Of a DNA stretch of 64,000 bases, positions 57,918-64,000 are shown piece by piece. Position 1 is the stretch's first letter. Each line of letters starts with the position of its first letter. The position numbers and the translations under genes are program-made. Below the pieces are notes generated by a model. That model saw only the letters and a program-made list of their open reading frames with translations. It made no database searches and was not told the DNA's origin. The stretch comes from Streptomyces tsukubensis (GTDB taxonomy: Bacteria > Actinomycetota > Actinomycetes > Streptomycetales > Streptomycetaceae): assembly GCF_009296025.1 (NCBI RefSeq), contig NZ_CP045178.1, positions 6,634,001 to 6,698,000 of the forward strand, given 5' to 3'.

Positions 57918-59555
57918 TCACTCCATCATGTCCGGCGCGCCCGGCCTGAGTCGGAAGCGCTGGAGCTTGCCCGTGGCCGTACGGGGCAGCCCGGTCACGA
58001 AGACGAACTCGCGCGGGCACTTGTAGGGAACGAGTTCCGCCCGTACGAACCGGCGCAGCGCCGCGGCGGTCTCCTCGCCTCCGCTCACACCGGGGGCGAG
58101 GACGACGTACGCCACCACGGCCTGCCCCCGGTCGGGGTCGGGGCGGCCCACGACGGCCGTCTCCAGCACGTCGGGGTGGCGCAGCAGTACATCCTCGACC
58201 TCGGGGCCCGGGATGTTGAAACCCGCCGAGATGATCAGGTCGTCGGCGCGCGCCACGTAGCTGAAGTAGCCGTCGGCGTCGCGTACGTAGGTGTCGCCGG
58301 TGAAGTTCCAGCCGCCCCGGACGTACTCGCTCTGGCGCTCGTCCGCGAGGTAGCGGCAGCCGACGGGGCCGCGTACCGCGAGGAGACCGGGCTGACCGTC
58401 GGGAACGGGGAGTCCGGCCTCGTCCACCACCCGCGCCTGCCAGCCGGGTACGGCCCGCCCCGTGGTCCCCGGCCGGATGTCGCCGTCGGAGGCGGAGATG
58501 AAGATGTGCAGCAGCTCCGTGGCACCGATGCCGTTGATGATCCGCAGCCCCGTCCGTGAGTGCCAGGCGTGCCAGGTGGCCGCCGACAGGTTCTCACCCG
58601 CGGAGACACAGCGGCGCAGGGCGGAGATGTCGTACGCGTCGAGTTCGCCGAGCATCGCGCGGTACGCCGTCGGAGCGGTGAAGAGGACCGACACCCTGTG
58701 CTCGGCCAGAGCGGGCAACAACGCCTTGGGGCCCGACTGTTCGAGCAGGAGGGAGCAGGCCCCCGCCCGCATCGGGAAGACGACGAGGCCACCGAGGCCG
58801 AAGGTGAAGCCCAGCGGTGGACTGCCCGCGAAGACGTCCTCGGGGGTGGGGCGCAGGATGTGGCGCGAGAAGGTGTCCGCGATGGCCAGGACATCCCGGT
58901 GGAAGTGCATGCAGCCCTTGGGACGGCCGGTCGTGCCCGAGGTGAAGGCGATCAGGGCCACATCGTCCGCCGATGTGTCGACGGCCCGGTAAGGGTCGGA
59001 GAGTTGGCTGCCGCGTCGCGTCAGATCGTCCGGTCCCGCGCCGCCGTAGGACGTCACCCGGAGGCCGGGTACGGCGGCCCGCACCAGGTCGTCCAGGACC
59101 CGGTGGTCGCAGAGGGCGAAGCGGACACGGGCGATGGCGCACATGGCGGCCAGTTCGTGGGGACGGTGCTGGGCCAGCACGGTCACGGCCACCGCGCCCG
59201 CCTTCAGCACCGCGAGCCAGCACGCCGCGAGCCACGGTGTCGTCGGACCGCGCAGCAGGACACGTTCGCCGGGTACCACACCGAGCCCCGAGGTCAGGAC
59301 GTGCGCCAAGCGGTCGACGCGCCGCCGCAGAGTGCCATAGCTCCAGACATCGCCGTCACCCGTCAGGAAGGCGGGCCGGTCGGGGCCGAACCGGTCGATC
59401 GTCCCGTCCAGCAGCTCGGCCGCGCAGTTGAGCCGGGCGGGCCCGCGCAGTTCTGGCAGGTCCCTCGGGAGTTCGGGCCAGCGGGCGGGCGGCGGAAGAT
59501 GATCGCGCGTGAACGTGTCCGTATGTGCCGAGGTGTGCAACTCGTATGCCGACAA
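57918..59555 (-). CDS. Aryl-CoA ligase (2-aminobenzoate/benzoate-CoA ligase type)
   Basis: 545 residues from TTG 59555, which has AAGGGGGC upstream and starts the protein at SAYELHTSAHTDTF; the only other start in frame is at 59747, which adds low-complexity sequence. AMP-binding family: P-loop FTSGTTGRPKGCMHFHRD, INGIGATELLHIF, GWNFTGDTYVRDADGYFSYVARADDLIISAGFNI and PRTATGKLQRF with the C-terminal catalytic Lys. The CMHFH segment resembles aryl-CoA ligases such as those for 2-aminobenzoate. It activates an aromatic acid with ATP and CoA. It precedes paaX in the same operon and is divergent from the acyl-CoA dehydrogenase. The exact aromatic acid is inferred from the cluster. Confidence 0.88.
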   Translation of the reverse strand: MSAYELHTSAHTDTFTRDHLPPPARWPELPRDLPELRGPARLNCAAELLDGTIDRFGPDRPAFLTGDGDVWSYGTLRRRVDRLAHVLTSGLGVVPGERVLLRGPTTPWLAACWLAVLKAGAVAVTVLAQHRPHELAAMCAIARVRFALCDHRVLDDLVRAAVPGLRVTSYGGAGPDDLTRRGSQLSDPYRAVDTSADDVALIAFTSGTTGRPKGCMHFHRDVLAIADTFSRHILRPTPEDVFAGSPPLGFTFGLGGLVVFPMRAGACSLLLEQSGPKALLPALAEHRVSVLFTAPTAYRAMLGELDAYDISALRRCVSAGENLSAATWHAWHSRTGLRIINGIGATELLHIFISASDGDIRPGTTGRAVPGWQARVVDEAGLPVPDGQPGLLAVRGPVGCRYLADERQSEYVRGGWNFTGDTYVRDADGYFSYVARADDLIISAGFNIPGPEVEDVLLRHPDVLETAVVGRPDPDRGQAVVAYVVLAPGVSGGEETAAALRRFVRAELVPYKCPREFVFVTGLPRTATGKLQRFRLRPGAPDMME

Positions 59556-59659
59556 TGGCCGTTCGCCCCCTTGCCGTGACGGTCCCGCCGTCGTGTCCGA
59601 GCGGTTGGGGCGCCCGGCCGGTGACGGGGTGGGCTCGCCGGATGAGCGTATCGTGATGG

Positions 59660-59671
59660 TGACGACAGTCA
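59660..59671. promoter_or_regulatory. Operator candidate TGAC-N4-GTCA (copy 2)
   Basis: TGACGACAGTCA in the divergent region between the aryl-CoA ligase and acyl-CoA dehydrogenase, about 105 bases upstream of the ligase start. It matches the copy at 53323-53334 in both half-sites, spacing and the GA after the first half-site. Probably bound by the PaaX-like regulator. Confidence 0.48.
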
Positions 59672-59770
59672 ACGGCCCGCGATACGTGGGCGATCGGCGG
59701 TCGATCTGTGATGCGCGGATGATCGGCGGTGGTGGTCGGTGGCGCACGGGCCGACTTCGGTCCGCTCAGG

Positions 59771-59877
59771 ACCGGTCCGTACCGGTCCGTACCGGTCCGT
59801 ACCGGTCCGTACCGGTCCGTACCGGTCCGTACCGGTCCGTACCGGTCCGTACCGGTCCGTACCGGTCCGTACCGGTC
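59771..59877. repeat. Ten perfect 10-bp tandem repeats
   Basis: ACCGGTCCGT is repeated ten times without error (59771-59870), then a partial copy. Each unit contains the palindrome ACCGGT. It occupies the divergent promoter region of the aromatic-CoA cluster, between the ligase and dehydrogenase genes. At about one helical turn per unit, it would present the same face of the DNA ten times. Confidence 0.95.
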
Positions 59878-59962
59878 GGGACCGGCCCCGGACTGTCCGG
59901 TCAGGCCCGGTCCGGTCCGGTCCGGGAGGGGTGGCGACCGGTGGCCCGCGCGTGCCTCCTGC

Positions 59963-60053
59963 GGCAGACGGCAGACGGCAGACGGCAGACGGCAGACGGC
60001 AGACGGCAGACGGCAGACGGCAGGCGGCAGGCGGCAGACGGCAGGCGGCAGGC
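59963..60053. repeat. Thirteen 7-bp tandem repeats
   Basis: GGCAGAC occurs eight times in a row (59963-60018), then five units alternating GGCAGGC and GGCAGAC to 60053. It ends 86 bases before the acyl-CoA dehydrogenase start. No gene is supported in this region; long frames through it are artefacts of the repeat. Confidence 0.93.
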
Positions 60054-60139
60054 GACCCGTGGCCTCCGGACGGCCGACGGTGCATGGGGAGGGGCCGGGC
60101 CCGGCCCCTCCCCCGTAACAGTGGCGAAAGGGGCCAGGC

Positions 60140-61300
60140 ATGACCGGTACGTCCCCGTTCCAGCTCGATCCCGCCCGGACGGCGCGCCGCGCGGAGCTGC
60201 GCGAGATCGCCGCGACACGGCTGCGGCCCCTCGCCGAACGCGGCGAGCCGGGCCGTGTCAACCGTCCGCTCCTCGCCGAAATGGGCCAACTCGGCCTTCT
60301 CGAAGGGTTATTCGGATCAGGGGCCCTCTCGCTCTGCGTGACACGAGAAGCCCTCGCCCAGGTCTGCACCGAGGCGGAGACGGCCCTCGCCCTCCAGGGC
60401 CTCGGAGCCCACCCGGTGTACGCGCACGGCACACCCGCGCAGCGCGGGCGCTGGCTCCCCGAGGTCAAGGCGGGGCGCGCCGTCGCCGCCTTCGCGCTGA
60501 GCGAGCCGGGCGCGGGCTCCGACGCGGCGGCCCTCGCTCTCGAAGCGCGTCCGGAGAAGGAAGGGGCGGAGGAGACCGGCCCCTGGCGGCTGACCGGGGA
60601 GAAGTGCTGGATCTCCAACGCGCCGGAAGCCGACGTGTACACCGTCTTCGCCCGCACCGGAGGGCCGTCGGCGAAGGCGCGTGGGGTCACGGCGTTTCTC
60701 GTACCCGCCGACCGGCCGGGGCTGGGCGGAGCGTCGCTGGACATGCTCTCGCCGCACCCGATCGGGACCCTCACCTTCGACGGAACGCCCGTGACCCGCG
60801 ACGACGTGCTCGGCGAGCCGAACGGGGGGTTCCGCACGGCCATGACCACGCTCAACCTCTTCAGGCCGAGCGTCGGTGCCTTCGCCGTCGGTATGGCACA
60901 GGCCGCGCTCGACGCGACCCTCGCCCACACCGCGCGGCGTGAGGCGTTCGGGGGTCCGCTCGGCGGGCTCCAGTCGGTGGCCCACCGGGTGGCGGAGATG
61001 GCGACACGTACCGAGGCCGCACGGCTGATGGTCTACGCCGCCGCCGCGGCCCACGACAGCGGCGCCCCCGATGTGCCCGGCCGTTCCGCGATGGCGAAGC
61101 TGCTGGCCACGGAGACCGCGCAGTACGTCGTGGACTCTGCCGTCCAGTTGCACGGCGCCCGCGCCCTGCAACGCGGCCACCTCCTCGAACACCTCTACCG
61201 CGAGGTCCGCGCGCCCCGGATCTACGAGGGGGCGAGCGAAGTCCAACTCGACATCATCGCGAAGGAGTTGTACCGGGCGCAGGCGCCGGACCGGGCGTGA
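60140..61300 (+). CDS. Acyl-CoA dehydrogenase family protein
   Basis: 386 residues from ATG 60140. Order: N-terminal helices, VAAFALSEPGAGSDAAAL (FAD/substrate loop), LTGEKCWISNAPEADVYTVFART (middle beta domain), then FRPSVGAFAVGMAQAALD and the C-terminal APRIYEGASEVQLDIIAKEL, where the Glu in IYEG is the usual catalytic base. It oxidises an acyl-CoA at alpha-beta using FAD and ETF. In the aminobenzoyl-CoA setting it would oxidise the reduced ring intermediate. It reads divergently from the ligase and shares its control region; the Rid gene follows after 243 bases. Confidence 0.91.
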   Translation: MTGTSPFQLDPARTARRAELREIAATRLRPLAERGEPGRVNRPLLAEMGQLGLLEGLFGSGALSLCVTREALAQVCTEAETALALQGLGAHPVYAHGTPAQRGRWLPEVKAGRAVAAFALSEPGAGSDAAALALEARPEKEGAEETGPWRLTGEKCWISNAPEADVYTVFARTGGPSAKARGVTAFLVPADRPGLGGASLDMLSPHPIGTLTFDGTPVTRDDVLGEPNGGFRTAMTTLNLFRPSVGAFAVGMAQAALDATLAHTARREAFGGPLGGLQSVAHRVAEMATRTEAARLMVYAAAAAHDSGAPDVPGRSAMAKLLATETAQYVVDSAVQLHGARALQRGHLLEHLYREVRAPRIYEGASEVQLDIIAKELYRAQAPDRA

Positions 61301-61543
61301 CGGGCCGACCGCCCACCGCGCCCGCGTGGCCGGGCGACCCGCTTCACTCACCCGGCGACCCGCTTGACTCGCCGGTGCCCCGCGTCACCCGCCGACGCTC
61401 CGCCTCACCCGCCGACGCTCCGCATCACTGGGGGACGCGCTTCCCGACGGCCGTCTCCCTCGTTGTCGCCACACGGGGCCGCCCGAGGCGCCACCGTCCG
61501 AGTCCCGCCCCCCCCGCATCCCCTCCCGAAGGAGCCGCACACC

Positions 61544-61942
61544 ATGCCGGTCGACCGGATCAACCCCCCGGAACTCTCCCCGCCCACCGGCTTCTCGCAC
61601 GCCGTCACAGCGACCGGTGGCCGGCTGGTGTTCCTCGCGGGCCAGACCGCGCTGGACGGCGACGGCAGGGTGGTGGGGGCCACGTTGCCCGAGCAGTTCG
61701 AGCGGGCACTCGCCAATCTGCTGACCGCCTTGGACGCGGCGGGCGGCACCCCGGCCGACCTCGCGCGGGTCACCGTCTACGCCACCGATGTCGCGGCCTA
61801 CCGTCACCATGCCGCCGAGATCGGCCGCGTGTGGCGGAAGGCGGCAGGACGCGACTATCCGGCGATGGCGGTGATCGGGACCGTACGCCTCTGGGACGAG
61901 CAGGCGATGGTCGAGATCGACGGCGTGGCGGTGCTGCCCTGA
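61544..61942 (+). CDS. RidA-family protein lacking the deaminase Arg
   Basis: 132 residues from ATG 61544 (GAAGGAG upstream). Rid fold: INPPELSPPTGFSHAVTATGGRLVFLAGQTALDGDG, FERALANLLTALDAAGGTPADLARVTVYATD, and AAGRDYPAMAVIGTVRLWDEQAMVEIDGVAVL. In RidA enzymes that hydrolyse enamines/imines the last segment reads PARxxV with an essential Arg; here it is PAM, so the classic deaminase activity is doubtful and this belongs to another Rid subgroup. It lies in the aromatic-CoA cluster, where aminated ring intermediates would arise, so binding or another reaction is possible. The 243-base gap before it includes imperfect 19-bp repeats near 61387-61427. Confidence 0.88.
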   Translation: MPVDRINPPELSPPTGFSHAVTATGGRLVFLAGQTALDGDGRVVGATLPEQFERALANLLTALDAAGGTPADLARVTVYATDVAAYRHHAAEIGRVWRKAAGRDYPAMAVIGTVRLWDEQAMVEIDGVAVLP

Positions 61943-62452
61943 TCGCACGCGAGGGGCCGGCCGTGACAGGACCGACGAGGACAGCGAAGACAGTGACGGG
62001 GCCACCAGATGACGGGACCGGGCGCAGACTGTAGAAGGACAGCCGTAGAAGGACAGCCGTACGTCCTGACGGCCTCGCGGAGGTGGTACGCGACTTCGTA
62101 CGGGAGTGACGTGCGGCGCGGGGGTCGCTCGCACGCACCCACAGGGGCGGGAACGCCGATCGTCATGAACCTGCTGCGCACGCCGTCGCTCGCGGACACC
62201 CACGGGGACGAGTGCGGCGCGGGAGACGGACGGCGCCCCGTCCGACGCGTGTGGGGTGGCTCCCGTCCGCCCGCGGGCGATGGACGGTGTCCCGTCCGCG
62301 ATGGGCGGCCGCCCCGCCGGGTGGTCGCCCTCGTCAGCCGCGAGGCGGGATGTTTGACTGGCGGCAGACCGCACCACCGCTACCGCCATCGCCACAGGGC
62401 CCCGACCGACGTGGCGCCCCGGCGGACCCCGCGAGCGAAAGTGAGCCCCGCG
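61943..62452. other. Intergenic region with a 14-bp duplication
   Basis: 510 bases without a convincing gene. GTAGAAGGACAGCC occurs twice in tandem (62031-62044, 62045-62058). An open frame runs through to the dehydrogenase but is Arg/Gly-rich and has no family sequence, so I treat it as non-coding. No clear promoter motif. Confidence 0.5.
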
Positions 62453-63409
62453 ATGACCGGCACCACCCCCGCAGCCGACCGCCCCATGGACGTCCTGGTC
62501 CCGTGGCCGGACCTCGACCGCACCCACGGGGCCTGGCCAGAAGGGGTACGTGTGCACGTCTGGGACGGTACGAAGGACGAGGGTGAGCCGAGCAAGGACG
62601 TACTCGACAGGGTGGGCCTGTGGGCCATGCCGTACGCGGCCCCCGACGCGGTACGTCTGCTGCCGGAACTCCCCGCGCTGCGCGCCGTACAGTCGCTGAG
62701 CGCGGGGGTGGAGAAGCTGGAGGCGCGGCTGCCGTCCGGCGTCGCCCTGCACAACGGCCGAGGACTGCACGACGCTTCCACGGCCGAACTCGCCCTGGGC
62801 CTGATCCTCGCGGCCCAGCGGGAGATCCCGCACTGGGCCGAGGAGCAGCGCGCGGGCAACTGGGACCCCCACTTCACCCGGTCCCTCGCGGGCAGCCGCG
62901 TCGCTGTCATCGGCTACGGCTCCATCGGCTCGGCCCTGGAGGCCAGGCTGCTCGCCTGCGAGGCCGAGGTGGTCAGGGTCGCCCGCAGGGCCCGCCCGGA
63001 GGAGGACGTCCACGCGGTCTCGGAACTGACCGGGCTGCTGCACGGGATCGACATCGCCGTGCTGGTACTGCCGGAGAACGAGGGCACGGTCGGCATGTTC
63101 GACGCCGAGCACCTCGCCGCGCTCCCCGACGACGCGCTCGTCGTCAACGTAGGACGGGGCCGCACACTGGACACCACCGCGCTCCTCGCGGAGGTGAAGG
63201 CGGGCCGGCTGCGCGCGGCTCTGGACGTCACGGATCCCGAGCCGCTGCCGGCCGATCACCCGTTGCGCACCGCGCCCGGAGTCCTCATCACCCCGCATGT
63301 CGCCGGTGGCTCAGCGACCTTCCGGCCGCGCGCCGAACGGCTGATCGTGGAGCAGGTACGGCGCTGGGCGGCGGGGCAGGAACTGCTCAACCCGTTCCCC
63401 GGGCCGTGA
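62453..63409 (+). CDS. D-2-hydroxyacid dehydrogenase family protein
   Basis: 318 residues from ATG 62453; GTG 62441 is an alternative, and a longer frame upstream lacks coding character. Catalytic domain, then the NAD-binding Rossmann motif VIGYGSIGSALEARL (GxGxxG), VNVGRGRTLDT with the catalytic Arg, DVTDPEPLPADHPLR and TPHVAGGS with the catalytic His. It reduces 2-oxoacids to D-2-hydroxyacids or the reverse. HNGRGLHDASTAELALGLILA is the typical dimer segment. It is separated from the aromatic cluster by 510 bases, so a role there is uncertain. Confidence 0.9.
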   Translation: MTGTTPAADRPMDVLVPWPDLDRTHGAWPEGVRVHVWDGTKDEGEPSKDVLDRVGLWAMPYAAPDAVRLLPELPALRAVQSLSAGVEKLEARLPSGVALHNGRGLHDASTAELALGLILAAQREIPHWAEEQRAGNWDPHFTRSLAGSRVAVIGYGSIGSALEARLLACEAEVVRVARRARPEEDVHAVSELTGLLHGIDIAVLVLPENEGTVGMFDAEHLAALPDDALVVNVGRGRTLDTTALLAEVKAGRLRAALDVTDPEPLPADHPLRTAPGVLITPHVAGGSATFRPRAERLIVEQVRRWAAGQELLNPFPGP

Positions 63410-63437
63410 CCGCGCGACGGTCGTCATCGGGCGACGG

Positions 63438-63520
63438 CCGTGACCATGACGGCTGTGTACCCGATGGCCGTGACAGACCACGGCCATCGGCCCGCGTGCG
63501 CACCACCGTCATGGTCACGG
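63438..63520. terminator. Nested hairpins between convergent genes
   Basis: Outer arms CCGTGACCATGACGG (63438-63452) and CCGTCATGGTCACGG (63506-63520) are perfect complements; inside, CCGATGGCCGTG (63461-63472) pairs with CACGGCCATCGG (63479-63490). The structure separates the dehydrogenase from the convergent DUF4389 gene and probably stops transcription from both sides. Confidence 0.75.
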
Positions 63521-64000
63521 ACTGTGCGACACCGTCGTGACATCGTCCGACGAGGTGGTGGTGGTGCTGGATGTCGAGATCGCGCTGAGCAGGCCCACCA
63601 CCAGGAGAAGCACCAGCAGGACCGTGCCGCCGGTGCTGACAAGCAGCGGCCTGGTGGCGGACGGCCGACCGGCGTTCAGCGCCTCCGCCACCTCGGCGGT
63701 GGCGTTCGGGCTCTCCGGATCGTCACCGAAGAAGCGCTTCGGGTAGGAGGGGGTGAGCAGTAGCCAGTACGCCGAGAGCCGTGAGTGGTAGCGGAGGGTC
63801 GCCGCCGTCGCCTCGAACAGCGGCCTGGGCATCCTCCCGAGGGCGAGGGTGATCAGCCACCAGATCACGCTCAGGGTCGCCCAGCCGGAGGTGACGACGC
63901 TCTCGATGATCGCCGCGGGGATGGCCAGGATCACGCGGAAGAGGACGGCCAGCCGGTTGAGTGGGGTCGGGCGTACCTCGAACCGCACAGGGAACGCCTC
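63515..64000 (-). CDS. DUF4389 membrane protein (5' end beyond window)
   Basis: The frame is open to the right edge; a GTG at 63988 is possible but the residues before it (EAFPVRFEV) fit an internal PVR/PAR strand of the family, so the start probably lies outside. DUF4389 pattern: LNRLAVLFRVILAIPAAIIESVV, ALGRMPRPLFEATAATLRYHSRLSAYWLLLTPSYPKRF. Two membrane segments here and a C-terminal one (TVLLVLLLVVGLLSAIS) before a Ser/Thr-rich tail. Function unknown; proteins of this family usually have two such domains in tandem. Confidence 0.82.
   Translation of the reverse strand, partial: EAFPVRFEVRPTPLNRLAVLFRVILAIPAAIIESVVTSGWATLSVIWWLITLALGRMPRPLFEATAATLRYHSRLSAYWLLLTPSYPKRFFGDDPESPNATAEVAEALNAGRPSATRPLLVSTGGTVLLVLLLVVGLLSAISTSSTTTTSSDDVTTVSHSP

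Noticed and set aside
59771..60053. CRISPR array
   Set aside because: Units of 7 and 10 bp without unique spacers and no cas genes nearby.
59509..60942. Plus-strand frame crossing the 10-bp and 7-bp arrays into the dehydrogenase
   Set aside because: Repeat translation only, out of frame with the acyl-CoA dehydrogenase.
62009..62452. N-terminal extension of the D-2-hydroxyacid dehydrogenase
   Set aside because: The frame is open but Arg/Gly-rich and contains a 14-bp duplication; family sequence begins after ATG 62453.

Overview
The window is high-GC DNA with GC-rich third codon positions, many GTG starts, ATGA/GTGA start-stop overlaps and families typical of Streptomyces: a SigF/SigB-type sigma factor, a SepF paralogue, an XRE-DUF5753/DUF6879 cassette, GAP1/TRAFAC GTPase proteins and a PaaX regulator. 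I read it as chromosomal DNA of a Streptomyces or close relative. I saw no tRNA, rRNA, CRISPR array, insertion sequence or phage gene.

Layout. 1-5 kb: two secreted-type glycoside hydrolases, a GH97 enzyme cut by the left edge and a Tat-exported GH36-like barrel with a CBM. 5-11.1 kb: a CHAT-protease gene on the minus strand, a small membrane protein, and an antitoxin-toxin pair of MbcA/RES type. 11.3-27.3 kb: one tightly coupled plus-strand operon encoding a small protein, vWA, PP2C phosphatase, protein kinase, radical-SAM activase-like protein, coiled-coil protein, ClpB-like AAA+, minimal Hsp70, zinc-ribbon TRAFAC GTPase, GAP1-like protein and a membrane-anchored zinc-ribbon GTPase. This is the most remarkable part of the window. 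It looks like an NTP-driven signalling/conflict machine: a kinase/phosphatase/vWA switch, a chaperone/unfoldase layer and a double-GTPase core.

27.4-42 kb: a hypothetical gene; a divergent pair made of a HAL/PAL-fold lyase with an altered MIO triad and an MFS transporter; an amino-acid permease; a FUSC-type membrane protein; an NB-ARC/TPR ATPase; a GNAT; a stress-type sigma factor; and a fatty-acid desaturase. 42-49.3 kb: a SepF paralogue, a RecF-like ATPase, a MazG-like pyrophosphohydrolase, a Streptomyces-specific small protein, an F420-type LLM oxidoreductase, and the DUF6879/XRE-DUF5753 cassette with small minus-strand partner genes. 49.9-52.9 kb: arginine deiminase and ornithine carbamoyltransferase, then an RsbW-like ATPase.

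53.3-62 kb: an aromatic CoA-thioester catabolic cluster with an enoyl-CoA hydratase, a two-domain FAD monooxygenase/Old Yellow Enzyme like 2-aminobenzoyl-CoA monooxygenase/reductase, a PaaX-like repressor, an aryl-CoA ligase, an acyl-CoA dehydrogenase and a Rid protein. The two main promoter regions share a TGAC-N4-GTCA palindrome. The right end holds a D-2-hydroxyacid dehydrogenase and a DUF4389 membrane protein cut by the edge.

The window is also unusually rich in short perfect tandem repeats (6, 7, 8, 9, 10, 15, 16, 27 and 34 bp units). They lie between genes, at gene ends and in protein linkers.
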